A DNA stretch of 64,000 nucleotides, taken from contig NZ_CP150218.1 of the NCBI RefSeq assembly GCF_037969875.1, positions 5,456,001-5,520,000 on the forward strand. Direction: 5' to 3'. Each line of letters opens with the position of its first letter. The first letter of the stretch is position 1. The position numbers and the translations under genes are program-made. Under the pieces are notes generated by a model, which was given only the letters and a program-made list of their open reading frames with translations, had not been told where the DNA came from and searched no databases. The stretch comes from Paenibacillus sp. FSL R7-0337. Lineage in GTDB: Bacteria; Bacillota; Bacilli; Paenibacillales; Paenibacillaceae. Below, piece by piece: positions 24,673 through 32,670 of the stretch.

Positions 24673-25605
24673 ATGACAAAAACTTTGATCTTTGGTCACA
24701 AAAACCCGGATACAGATACGATCTGCTCGGCTATTGCTTATGCGGCACTGAAGAAGGAACTGGGCTGGGATGCCGAGCCGGTCCGTCTTGGAGACATCAG
24801 CGGAGAGACACAGTTCGCCCTCGACCACTTCGGGGTAGAAGCACCGCGTTTGGTAGAGAACGTAGCCGCCGAAGCTGAACAAGTGATTCTGGTTGACCAT
24901 AATGAACGCCAGCAAAGTGCGAATGATATCGATCAGGTTCGTGTGGTTGAGGTTATTGATCATCACCGGATTGCGAACTTCGAGACAGCCTATCCGCTGT
25001 ATTACCGGGCTGAGCCGGTCGGCTGTACAGCTACCATTCTGAACAAGCTGTACAAAGAGAATGGCGTGGCCATTCCTAAGAACATCGCCGGTCTGATGCT
25101 GTCCGCTATCATTTCCGATTCCTTGCTGTTCAAATCGCCGACCTGCACAGAGCAGGATGTGGCAGCTGCGCGTGAGCTGGCGGCTATTGCCGGAGTAGAT
25201 GCTGAGAGCTATGGCCTGGACATGCTCAAAGCCGGTGCAGACCTGAGTGACAAGAGCATTGCCCAACTGATCTCTTTGGATGCCAAGGAATTCAAGATGG
25301 GTGAATATAAGGTGGAGATTGCCCAGGTTAACGCTGTGGATGTGAATGATGTTCTATCCAAGCAGCCGGAGCTGGAAGCGGCACTTACCGCGATTATTGA
25401 TGACAAGGGACTGGATCTGTTCCTGTTCGTAGTTACCGATATCCTGAACAACGATTCCGTGGGTCTCGCCCTGGGCCGCGTAGCAGGGGCTGTAGAGCAG
25501 GCTTACAATGTGAAGCTGGATGATAACAAGGCTGTGCTGAAGGGCGTAGTATCCCGTAAATCACAGATTGTACCGGTTCTTACCGAGACGATCGCTAAGC
25601 TGTAA
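24673..25605 (+). CDS. ppaC: Manganese-dependent inorganic pyrophosphatase
   Basis: Family II cytosolic pyrophosphatase (310 residues) that pulls biosynthetic reactions by hydrolysing PPi. DHH motifs are complete: FGHKNPDTDT near the start, VDHNERQQS (about 73), VIDHHRI (about 96) and SDSLLFKSPT (about 148). The C-terminal DHHA2 domain carries the RKSQIVP substrate-binding motif. AAGGAG lies 7 nt before ATG 24673. No CBS domains. A strong terminator follows. Confidence 0.96.
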   Translation: MTKTLIFGHKNPDTDTICSAIAYAALKKELGWDAEPVRLGDISGETQFALDHFGVEAPRLVENVAAEAEQVILVDHNERQQSANDIDQVRVVEVIDHHRIANFETAYPLYYRAEPVGCTATILNKLYKENGVAIPKNIAGLMLSAIISDSLLFKSPTCTEQDVAAARELAAIAGVDAESYGLDMLKAGADLSDKSIAQLISLDAKEFKMGEYKVEIAQVNAVDVNDVLSKQPELEAALTAIIDDKGLDLFLFVVTDILNNDSVGLALGRVAGAVEQAYNVKLDDNKAVLKGVVSRKSQIVPVLTETIAKL

Positions 25606-25647
25606 TTGCTGCTTCCGGGTGCACCCGGAGCAAGAAGGTTGTCCCGT

Positions 25648-25695
25648 GACCGGCTGTACCTTTTCCTCAGGAAATTGTGCAGCCGGTTTTATTTT
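25648..25695 (+). terminator. Intrinsic terminator after ppaC
   Basis: ACCGGCTG pairs with CAGCCGGT, with further TTTCC/GGAAA pairing in the loop, followed by TTTATTTT. Confidence 0.88.
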
Positions 25696-25767
25696 ACAAT
25701 TCACAGCAACTCCTTGACGCCTGAAGGGTATAAACAGCATAGGACATTATATAGGGGGACGGGAATA

Positions 25768-26343
25768 ATGGGGAAGATGCGCAAGCTGGCGATTTCAACA
25801 ATGTGCCTGATGATGGTCTCGGGAGGAGGCCTGCTGTATGCTGCTGCCGGCAAAACAGATCTCTCATTCTATGTGAATAATATGCTGCTCAAGCAGTCTG
25901 CACTATCCTCGGACGGCGGGGTCTATGTGCCTGTGGAACAGCTTTCTGAGAATATGCAGGCGATTGTATCTGTGGACGACTCAGCAGGGACGGTCAAGAT
26001 CTACAAGCCTAATGTGAACACGGTGCTGCTGGATGAGCAGGGCAAGATTTTTGGCAAAGTCAGAATGGACACCAGCAATACCTTCTCTGCCCTGGTGCAG
26101 GTGGATGATCTCAAAACAGATATCTCCGATCTGAAAATTACCATTACAGACCCGGCAGGCAAGACGGATGTTGTGGATAACCAGCCAATAACAGAGAAGA
26201 AGGACAGCTTCTGGTTCAAATCGTCAGCGTATAATTATAAGGTTACCGACAAGGGGAACTATATGATTCAGGTGTACTTCAAGGATGCTGCGTCCAAGAA
26301 ATGGTTCATCGTTTCTGAACTGCAGATATCGACCACTTCATAA
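25768..26343 (+). CDS. Small secreted protein with stalk-like N-domain
   Basis: A 191-residue exported protein of unknown function. Signal peptide about 1-28 (MRKLAISTMCLMMVSGGG). Residues about 30-80 resemble a shortened copper-amine-oxidase-like stalk (LSFYVNNMLLKQSALSSDGG, VYVPVEQLSENMQ). Residues about 95-190 look like an Ig-type beta sandwich (ITDPAGKTD, GNYMIQVYF). GGGGGACGGG lies before ATG 25768; upstream in-frame codons overlap the ppaC terminator and are not used. Confidence 0.72.
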   Translation: MGKMRKLAISTMCLMMVSGGGLLYAAAGKTDLSFYVNNMLLKQSALSSDGGVYVPVEQLSENMQAIVSVDDSAGTVKIYKPNVNTVLLDEQGKIFGKVRMDTSNTFSALVQVDDLKTDISDLKITITDPAGKTDVVDNQPITEKKDSFWFKSSAYNYKVTDKGNYMIQVYFKDAASKKWFIVSELQISTTS

Positions 26344-26364
26344 TAACCACAGGAGGCGGTTCCA

Positions 26365-27066
26365 TTGATTAAAATCTACCCTGCTGCGTCTGCGCACCAG
26401 TTCGACTACGGCTGGCTGAAGGGCAGTCATGTCTTCTCCTTCGGGGATTTCTATGATCCGGACAATACGGCCTTTGGGCCGATGCGGGTCTGTAACGATG
26501 ATACGATCGCTCCGGGCAAAGGCTTCGGCGCCCACCCGCACAGTGACATGGAGATTGTCTCCATTGTACTGTCCGGCGTGCTTCGTCATGAGGACAACCT
26601 GGGCAATGTCGCGCAGACGTCCTTCGGCGGCATCCAGCGGATGTCGGCAGGGACCGGCGCGATTCATACGGAGCATAACCCTTCGGACAGTGAGCCGGTC
26701 CGCCTGCTTCAGCTATGGTTCATGCCCAAGACCCGGGGGACGGCTCCCTCCTATGCAACCGGACGCTTCGATCCGGCCAAGCTTGAAGGACGCCTGCTTC
26801 CGGTAGTAGCGGCCGAAGCGTCGAAGGAGATTGTCGATATAGCCCAGGATATGACGATTTATCTGGGGAAGGCCGAAGCGGGCGGGCAACTGGATTTCCG
26901 GCAGGAGCCGGGGCGGCGCAGCTTTGTATATCTGGTTGAAGGACAGCTTACCCTGAACGGGGAGGATGTGCTGAAGCCGGGCGATTCGGCAAGAATCGAG
27001 GACATAGCGCAGCTGGAGCTGAAGGCTGATGAGAATATACTGGTCATGGTGATTGATCTGCCGTAA
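26365..27066 (+). CDS. Pirin-family cupin protein (YhhW-like)
   Basis: A 233-residue bicupin. The N-terminal cupin has the complete metal site: GFGAHPHSDMEIVS (two His) and GAIHTEHNP (His and Glu), as in quercetinase-active pirins such as E. coli YhhW. The C-terminal domain is a metal-free cupin (FVYLVEGQLTLNGEDVLKPG). The TTG start is supported by AGGAGG 8 nt upstream; no in-frame ATG lies near. It is followed 36 bp later by a small gene, probably in the same transcript. Physiological substrate unknown. Confidence 0.9.
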   Translation: MIKIYPAASAHQFDYGWLKGSHVFSFGDFYDPDNTAFGPMRVCNDDTIAPGKGFGAHPHSDMEIVSIVLSGVLRHEDNLGNVAQTSFGGIQRMSAGTGAIHTEHNPSDSEPVRLLQLWFMPKTRGTAPSYATGRFDPAKLEGRLLPVVAAEASKEIVDIAQDMTIYLGKAEAGGQLDFRQEPGRRSFVYLVEGQLTLNGEDVLKPGDSARIEDIAQLELKADENILVMVIDLP

Positions 27067-27102
27067 TGAGCGGCGGGATACAGACATGAAGGAGGAGCGC
27101 GA

Positions 27103-27432
27103 ATGGCAGAACAGGAAAGAGTGCTGGTGAAGCATTCCGTAACCGGGCGCATGCTTGTGAACAGCATGGAGGGAGCCGGGTACATCTTTGATGAGCAGGG
27201 CGGGCTAACCTTGATCACCCTGACGAATGTGGCGTCAGATAAGGGCGCTGCGGTGGTGGAGCTGAAGGCGGAGCTTAATGTATTCCGCTTCGAGGAGCCT
27301 GCGGACGGGCCGGTCATCAAGCATTGGTACTACGTTGGAGATCAGCCTGTAACCTATGATGCAGACTCCGGGCGCTTAACGATAGCCGTGCAGTCCGAAA
27401 TCGAATACCGGCCAGATCAATACTGGGCCTAA
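27103..27432 (+). CDS. Small hypothetical protein, co-transcribed with pirin
   Basis: A 109-residue soluble protein that I do not recognise. It is rich in beta-forming residues and acidic, without signal peptide, membrane segment or Cys/His cluster. GAAGGAGG lies 8 nt before ATG, and codon use matches its neighbours, so it is probably real. Position 36 bp after pirin suggests one operon. A weak GC hairpin (GCAGAC/GTCTGC) follows the stop. Confidence 0.7.
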   Translation: MAEQERVLVKHSVTGRMLVNSMEGAGYIFDEQGGLTLITLTNVASDKGAAVVELKAELNVFRFEEPADGPVIKHWYYVGDQPVTYDADSGRLTIAVQSEIEYRPDQYWA

Positions 27433-27614
27433 TCCCTTCGCAGACTCCACCCCATGTGCTTACAATAGGCGTGAGGTTCGGGGTCTGCTGCTTCATGTGC
27501 TTTTATGAAAATAGATGAAAATGGGACAAATGAACTTGACAATACGTTCCAGAACGACTAGCTTTGTTATGAAACGTAACATGTACATAAGAAAAGACAG
27601 GAGAAATGAAGCGG

Positions 27615-28709
27615 ATGGAATTGTTTGCGGCGATGGAGCGGGAGGATTACGAGGAAGTGCTGTTTTGTCAGGATAAGGCATCGGGGCTGAAGGCGATTAT
27701 TGCGATTCACGACACCACGCTGGGACCTGCGCTGGGCGGAACGAGAATGTGGACCTATGCAACGGAGGAGGAGGCGCTTATCGACGCCCTTCGTCTGGCT
27801 AAAGGCATGACGTATAAGAATGCGGTGGCCGGGCTGAATCTGGGCGGCGGTAAGACGGTCATTATCGGTGATCCGCACACAGACAAGAACGAGGCGATGT
27901 TCCGCGCCTTCGGCAGATACATACAGGGCTTGAACGGCCGTTACATTACAGCAGAGGATGTAGGCACTACGGAAGAGGATATGGATATTATCCATCAGGA
28001 GACCGACTTCGTTACCGGAATATCGGCTTCCTACGGCTCGTCCGGCAACCCCTCACCGGCTACAGCCTTCGGCGTATATCAAGGCATGAAGGCCGCAGCG
28101 AAGGCTGCCTTCGGCAGTGATTCCCTGGCAGGCAGAACCGTCGCCGTGCAGGGTGTCGGCAATGTCTCCTTTACACTATGTAAGTATCTGCATGAAGAAG
28201 GCGCACGCCTGCTGGTAGCAGATATTCATAGTGAGGCAGTGAACCGGGCCGTCCAGGCTTACGGGGCAACGGCTGTAGACCCGGCCGACATTATTGGGGC
28301 AGATTGTGACATCTATGCGCCATGTGCGCTTGGTGCCACCATTAATGATGAGTCGCTGCCGCGGCTTAGAGCCAAGGTGATTGCAGGAGCTGCCAATAAT
28401 CAGCTCAAGGAGCCGCGTCACGGGGACGCGCTGCACAAGATGGGAATTGTCTACGCTCCGGACTATGTAATTAACGCCGGTGGCGTTATTAATATCGCCG
28501 ATGAATTGAACGGTTACCACAAGGAACGGGCGTACAAGCAGATAGCCCGAATCTATGACAGCATCACCTGTGTGCTGGAGATTTCCCGCCTGAAGGGGAT
28601 TCCGGCCTATGCGGCTGCGGATCAGCTGGCAGAAGAACGGATATCCCTGCTGCGCAACAGCCGCAGCACTTTCCTGCGGAACGGACAGCATGCCCTTAGC
28701 CGGAGATAA
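27615..28709 (+). CDS. bcd: Leucine (branched-chain amino acid) dehydrogenase
   Basis: NAD-dependent enzyme that oxidatively deaminates Leu, Val and Ile to their oxo acids and feeds branched-chain fatty acid synthesis. The 364 residues contain GPALGGTRMW (about 38), the catalytic Lys in GLNLGGGKTVI (about 78), the Rossmann motif GVGNVS (about 178) and AGAANNQL (about 260), all typical of Leu/Phe/Glu dehydrogenases. Start ATG 27615 gives the family N-terminus MELFAAMERED. ATG 27606 is only 2 nt from AGGAG, whereas 27615 is 11 nt away. It stands alone here, without the ptb-buk-bkd genes often linked to it. Confidence 0.92.
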   Translation: MELFAAMEREDYEEVLFCQDKASGLKAIIAIHDTTLGPALGGTRMWTYATEEEALIDALRLAKGMTYKNAVAGLNLGGGKTVIIGDPHTDKNEAMFRAFGRYIQGLNGRYITAEDVGTTEEDMDIIHQETDFVTGISASYGSSGNPSPATAFGVYQGMKAAAKAAFGSDSLAGRTVAVQGVGNVSFTLCKYLHEEGARLLVADIHSEAVNRAVQAYGATAVDPADIIGADCDIYAPCALGATINDESLPRLRAKVIAGAANNQLKEPRHGDALHKMGIVYAPDYVINAGGVINIADELNGYHKERAYKQIARIYDSITCVLEISRLKGIPAYAAADQLAEERISLLRNSRSTFLRNGQHALSRR

Positions 28710-28855
28710 GTCCCCAGTCGGGGCGCCTAATTTCGACTTTATTCTGCTTTTTATCTATTCCTAGTTAGAATTGTGAGAAATGTAGTAGTGCTCACCATGG
28801 ACAATAAGGAAAATAGAACCAGGAATAATTTTGCATGAATGAAAGGGGGAGACCC

Positions 28856-29200
28856 ATGGGAGCACTGCACATGAATACGGCACCGATGAATTATGGAAGC
28901 AGGGAATCTTATTTTGACGGGAAGCTTATTGAGTACATTGGGTGGTGCCTCGCCGGCTGGCTGGTTACGGTCTGTACCTTCGGTATCTGCTATCCTTGGT
29001 CAGTAGTAATGCTCTACCGCTGGAAGATCGAGCATACCGTGGTGGAAGGGCAGCGCCTGCGGTTTGACGGTACAGCCGTCAGTCTGTTCGGACAATGGAT
29101 CAAGTGGTTCCTGCTGACAGTGATTACGCTCGGGATCTACGGCTTCTGGGTGGTTATTAAGCTGGAGCAGTGGAGAACGAAGCACACCCACTTCCAATAA
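28856..29200 (+). CDS. DUF898 (YjgN-like) small membrane protein
   Basis: A 114-residue membrane protein with two hydrophobic helices (about 24-47 and 78-102). The signature SYFDGKLIEYIGW...GICYPW and the repeated GIYGFWVVIKLEQW segment are typical of DUF898. A short form compared with E. coli YjgN. AGGGGGAG precedes ATG 28856; an in-frame ATG at 28835 is possible. Function unknown for the family. Confidence 0.78.
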   Translation: MGALHMNTAPMNYGSRESYFDGKLIEYIGWCLAGWLVTVCTFGICYPWSVVMLYRWKIEHTVVEGQRLRFDGTAVSLFGQWIKWFLLTVITLGIYGFWVVIKLEQWRTKHTHFQ

Positions 29201-29234
29201 GAGGCAGCATGCTTCAAATATACTTAAGATGCGA

Positions 29235-29272
29235 AGAAGAGCCATTCTCCGGTTATGGGGGATGGCTCTTCT
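29235..29272. terminator. Hairpin between convergent genes
   Basis: AGAAGAGCCAT pairs with ATGGCTCTTCT. T-runs are short on both sides, so it is a moderate terminator for the DUF898 gene and the opposing cyclophilin gene. Confidence 0.65.
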
Positions 29273-29329
29273 GTGTGGATTTCGGGATTTTGAAGCAAGA
29301 CTAGTCTGTGCAGCCAGCTTGCAGGTTGC

Positions 29330-30049
29330 TTATTGTGCTTTTTGCGGCTCGGGATAAGTAACGCCAAGCGTATCAACGGTGACCTTCTTCATGACCGGCG
29401 GCTGATCCGGACGGTCATTCTTGCCACGCGGCAGACTGACGATGGCCTGGACCGTTTCAAGTCCTTCAGTAACCTTGCCGAAGGCGGCGTAATCGCCGTC
29501 AAGGCTTGGATAAGCTGCGGCCATAATGAAGAACTGGGAGCCGGCAGAGTCCATATCCTGGCTTCTCGCCATGGATAGTACGCCTTCAGTATGCAGCAGA
29601 TTATTGGTGAAGCCGTTGTTATTGAATTCTCCGGCAATACTGTAGTCCGGTCCGCCCATTCCTGTGCCATCCGGGTCCCCGCCCTGGATCATGAAGCCTG
29701 GAATGACCCGGTGGAAGATGGTTCCGTCATAGAAGCCCTTCTTAATCAATGAAATGAAGTTGTTGACCGTATTGGGGGCAACCTCAGGATACAGCTCGGC
29801 CTTAATAACAGCGCCGTTATCCATCTCGATCGCAACCACCGGATGGCTGGCTGTGGCTGAAGGCACACCTTCTGTAACGGTGACGCTCTCCTGCGGTGCT
29901 GCGGTGGCCTCACTGCCTGCTCCGGAACTGCTGTTACCATTACCGGCGGCATTATTATTCACTGGCTTATTGCCGCAGCCCGCCAGAATGACGAGCATCA
30001 TGCACATCACCGCAAGCAGGATGACGGGTTTTCTTGTGATAGACTTCAC
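29330..30049 (-). CDS. Peptidyl-prolyl isomerase (cyclophilin) lipoprotein
   Basis: Extracytoplasmic prolyl isomerase of 239 residues that assists folding of exported proteins. It starts at GTG 30049 (AAGGAG about 10 nt upstream), not at the TTG 24 bp further upstream, which would lie inside that site. The lipobox is ILAGC; then a Asn/Gly/Ser/Ala linker and a cyclophilin domain from about residue 70: YPEVAPNTVNNFISL, FYDGTIFHRVIPGFMIQGGD, GSQFFIM and AFGKVTEG. The catalytic Arg in FHRVI is present. Monocistronic. Confidence 0.93.
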   Translation of the reverse strand: MKSITRKPVILLAVMCMMLVILAGCGNKPVNNNAAGNGNSSSGAGSEATAAPQESVTVTEGVPSATASHPVVAIEMDNGAVIKAELYPEVAPNTVNNFISLIKKGFYDGTIFHRVIPGFMIQGGDPDGTGMGGPDYSIAGEFNNNGFTNNLLHTEGVLSMARSQDMDSAGSQFFIMAAAYPSLDGDYAAFGKVTEGLETVQAIVSLPRGKNDRPDQPPVMKKVTVDTLGVTYPEPQKAQ

Positions 30050-30125
30050 TTCAGAATCTCTCCTTTTGTCCAAATATAAGAATTTATATGTTGCACACGA
30101 TAAATTATCCTTCTATTTCTCGCTG

Positions 30126-30163
30126 AAACGGTACCGTCCTTTAAAAGGACGGCAAAGCCGTTT
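30126..30163. repeat. Stable nested inverted repeat between cyclophilin and fluoride antiporter genes
   Basis: AAACGG pairs with CCGTTT on the outside and CCGTCCTTT with AAAGGACGG inside. It lies about 95 bp after the antiporter stop and about 76 bp before the cyclophilin start, on their shared strand. It lacks a T-run on either strand, so it may be a weak terminator or a processing/5'UTR structure. Confidence 0.6.
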
Positions 30164-30257
30164 CCACTTGTTGAATAATCTGGTGCATTCACTTCTGTAT
30201 CATACCTTCTTTGTCCTGCTTCTGGCAAAGTCTGCTTCTGCGGCCTGCCGGATTCTG

Positions 30258-31571
30258 CTACTTTGGTGCGGGCTGCTCTTTGGCGGTAGCGAGCGTCGTT
30301 CCCTCGGGAACCGGCAGTAAGGCGCTTTTGGAGATGCCGATGAGCTGGGAGCTGTAGATTCCGCTGTGCCCGGAGAACAGATAGCTGATGATGCAGGCGA
30401 TGAACATATAGACCGCTCCGCCGGAGCCGAACAGCTCGATGCCCATTATGAAGCAGGCAAGCGGTGTGTTGGTTGCTCCGCAGAAGACAGCGATGAAGCC
30501 AAGTGAAGCCAGAAAAGGCCCATATAGATGAAGAACTCCGGCCAAGCTGCTCCCCAGGGAAGCTCCGATGGCGAACAGCGGCGTCACTTCGCCGCCCTGG
30601 AAGCCGGTCCCCAGAGTGAACGCGGTGAAGATCAGCTTCCATAGAAAAGCGAAGGGCGATACGCCGTTTTCGAAGGAACTACTGATCAGTGGAAGGCCCA
30701 GCCCCAGATAGTCCCGGGAACCGGCTATGTAGACCAGGGCGATAATGATCAGCCCGCCGGCGGCGCTTTTGAGCATAGGATTACGGATTATGGCGGTGAA
30801 GGTCCGCTTCAGATAATGGGTAAGCTCACTGAACAGCAGGCTGCACAGGCCGAACAAGATGGAGGCGATTATAACCTTGACCAGCACCAGTGCATCCATG
30901 CTGGGGAAGACATCTACTTGATAGTGGATATGGTGAACGCCCCACAAGCGGGAGGCTACCAGATCACCGGTGAAGCTGGCGGCAAAACAGGGCAGCAGTG
31001 CCTTATGGCTGATCAGCCCGATGGCGATCACCTCGAGGCCGAACACCGTTCCGGCCAGCGGGGTGCCGAAGATGGAGCCGAAGCCGCCGCTGATGCCGCA
31101 CATCAGCAGGATTCGGCGGTCTAGCGGACCGATTCTGAGCCAGCGGCCGAGTGCTTCTGCCAGACTGCCGCCCATCTGCACTGCCGTGCCTTCACGTCCG
31201 GCCGAGCCGCCGAAGAGATGGGTAATCAGCGTCCCGCCAAGGACCAGCGGGGCCATGCGCAGCGGAATCGCTTCGTTGCCCTGGCGGATCTGCTCCAGAA
31301 TCAGGTTATTCCCCTTGCTGCTGCTCTTGCCGTAACGCATATACATTCCGCTGACGAGCGCGCCTCCTGCCGGAAGCAGGAAGAGCAGCCAGGCATGCTC
31401 CAGCCTTACCTGGGTGACCGCGTTCAGACTGGCCAGGAACAAGGCCGAGGCACTTCCTGCCAGCAGCCCGACCATTCCCCCCAGAATCACCCATTTCACG
31501 AATGTACTCCAGAGCGCAAGCTGGCTCTGGCGCGCTGCAAGCTCTGCCCACCGTTCATACTTCCTCTTCAT
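30258..31571 (-). CDS. CLC-F type fluoride/proton antiporter
   Basis: A 437-residue CLC-family membrane protein that exports fluoride. The anion-binding loop reads GNNLI (residues 87-91), with Asn where chloride-type CLCs have Ser (GSGIP). The helix-F motif is GREGT (125-129) rather than GREGP, with the gating Glu present. Both are hallmarks of the fluoride-selective CLC-F branch. GFQGGEVTPLF corresponds to the GxFxP region. Independent support comes from a fluoride riboswitch in its leader at about 31648-31699. GGGGGG lies 10 nt before ATG. The symbol eriC-F is used in the literature; I leave the field empty. Confidence 0.93.
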   Translation of the reverse strand: MKRKYERWAELAARQSQLALWSTFVKWVILGGMVGLLAGSASALFLASLNAVTQVRLEHAWLLFLLPAGGALVSGMYMRYGKSSSKGNNLILEQIRQGNEAIPLRMAPLVLGGTLITHLFGGSAGREGTAVQMGGSLAEALGRWLRIGPLDRRILLMCGISGGFGSIFGTPLAGTVFGLEVIAIGLISHKALLPCFAASFTGDLVASRLWGVHHIHYQVDVFPSMDALVLVKVIIASILFGLCSLLFSELTHYLKRTFTAIIRNPMLKSAAGGLIIIALVYIAGSRDYLGLGLPLISSSFENGVSPFAFLWKLIFTAFTLGTGFQGGEVTPLFAIGASLGSSLAGVLHLYGPFLASLGFIAVFCGATNTPLACFIMGIELFGSGGAVYMFIACIISYLFSGHSGIYSSQLIGISKSALLPVPEGTTLATAKEQPAPK

Positions 31572-31604
31572 TATGGCTAATGCCCCCCGACCCGAAATAA
31601 ATAC

Positions 31605-31658
31605 TACCGTGAAATCAAAACAGACTCCTACCAGCGTAGTTAACCACTGGTAGGAGTC
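31605..31658 (-). terminator. Riboswitch-controlled intrinsic terminator (expression platform)
   Basis: GACTCCTACCAG pairs perfectly with CTGGTAGGAGTC over a 12-nt loop, followed on the minus strand by the T-rich TGTTTTGATTT. The 5' arm overlaps the 3' edge of the fluoride aptamer (ATGACTCCTA), so fluoride binding can keep the arm from forming the terminator. Confidence 0.85.
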
Positions 31659-31699
31659 ATTAGCCCCGAAGGGCGGTTATGGCGAACTCCATCGCCGCA
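31648..31699 (-). promoter_or_regulatory. Fluoride riboswitch (crcB motif) aptamer
   Basis: The minus strand reads GGCGATGGAGTTCGCC followed by ATAACCGCCC, a TTCG-capped hairpin and CTAATGACTCCTAC. These are the conserved parts of the crcB-motif fluoride aptamer: the GATGGAGTTCGCC stem-loop, the internal hairpin, and the AATGACTCCTA tail that forms the pseudoknot. It precedes the CLC-F gene, a classical target. Confidence 0.93.
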
Positions 31700-31712
31700 A
31701 TTGAATGAAACT

Positions 31713-31741
31713 ATCGTAAGCCGATTATCTCCAAAAGTCAA
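31713..31741 (-). promoter_or_regulatory. Promoter of the riboswitch-CLC-F transcript
   Basis: On the minus strand TTGACT (31736-31741) and TACGAT (31713-31718) are 17 bp apart, giving a start just before the aptamer. Confidence 0.7.
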
Positions 31742-31791
31742 TATGAACCTGGACTGTGTGTGAACGCTCCGGCAGGAACGCTTAGCCGTAT

Positions 31792-32400
31792 CTACTCGTC
31801 ACCGTTCGAGCCATTCAGCACATCGGTACCGGGCATGGCATCAGGGTCCGGGGAGACCGGGTCAACGCTGCTTCCGGGAACCAGCTCATCTGCATCCGGG
31901 ACATCCTCCAGCGGAGCGGATTCCTCCGCTTCTCCTGTCACCTCTTCCTCCGAATCCGAATAATCAATCACGCTGCCGGTTAATCCGGCTGCGCCAGCCG
32001 TGTATATAGCATCCGACTCCAGCAGCTCATCCCGCTGCGGACCGGGTGTGGCGGAAGCAGGAGCGGGGCGGTCTGCACGCGGCCCAAGCCCGGCGTCCGG
32101 TACATTCAGGCCGATATCGGCTGCTAGAATAGGATCGCTCTCAAGCGCCGGATCCGAGCCGTCATCCACTACACCGTCGAAATCGATCGGTGTGAAGTGA
32201 GCAGGGTCATGACTGGCCAGTGCAGATTCCAACGGGCGGTTCCCGGCGCCTACGGTTTCCTCACTGGGGCTTTGCTCAGTAATCGTGCCAAGCGGACGCA
32301 ATTCTTCCAGCGGAATATCCTGCTCCGGGGAGACACCGCCCATTTTGGTATAGCGCTCATATGCAAAGTCGGCTTCCGTCTTATTGAATTCATTACCCAT
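31792..32400 (-). CDS. Acidic low-complexity hypothetical protein
   Basis: A 202-residue soluble protein that I do not recognise. It is very rich in Asp, Glu, Pro, Ser and Gly, has almost no Lys after residue 20, and no signal peptide or membrane segment, so it is probably largely disordered. The first 20 residues (GNEFNKTEADFAYERYTKMG) look more ordered and may be the conserved part. ATG 32400 has AGGGAG 10 nt upstream; the in-frame TTG 6 bp earlier is less likely. The gap to the CLC-F leader on the same strand is only about 50 bp, so a separate promoter drives each gene. Confidence 0.65.
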   Translation of the reverse strand: MGNEFNKTEADFAYERYTKMGGVSPEQDIPLEELRPLGTITEQSPSEETVGAGNRPLESALASHDPAHFTPIDFDGVVDDGSDPALESDPILAADIGLNVPDAGLGPRADRPAPASATPGPQRDELLESDAIYTAGAAGLTGSVIDYSDSEEEVTGEAEESAPLEDVPDADELVPGSSVDPVSPDPDAMPGTDVLNGSNGDE

Positions 32401-32670
32401 CGTCAATCAGCTCCCTTATCCCTTGTTGTAAGTTTTCTTCATCTTTATAGTACAACTATACCCGTTTAAGCAGCGGCGAATCTGTCCGGCATCCAGGCTG
32501 GCCATCTGATTAATATATTCATTTCTCCGGCAGAATAACCGGAATAGATGAATTAACCGAGCCGTTTCGAGGTTATTTGCAGTCTGAAGGCAGGTATAGT
32601 GCAAACGTTGTCGAAAATAAGAATCATATGGACTACATAAATACAACTAACGATTCACTGAGGTGCCACA

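Noticed and set aside
24052..25266. Minus-strand 404-codon frame opposite the acetyltransferase and ppaC
   Set aside because: It crosses two well-supported plus-strand genes and their gap, and has no recognisable domain.
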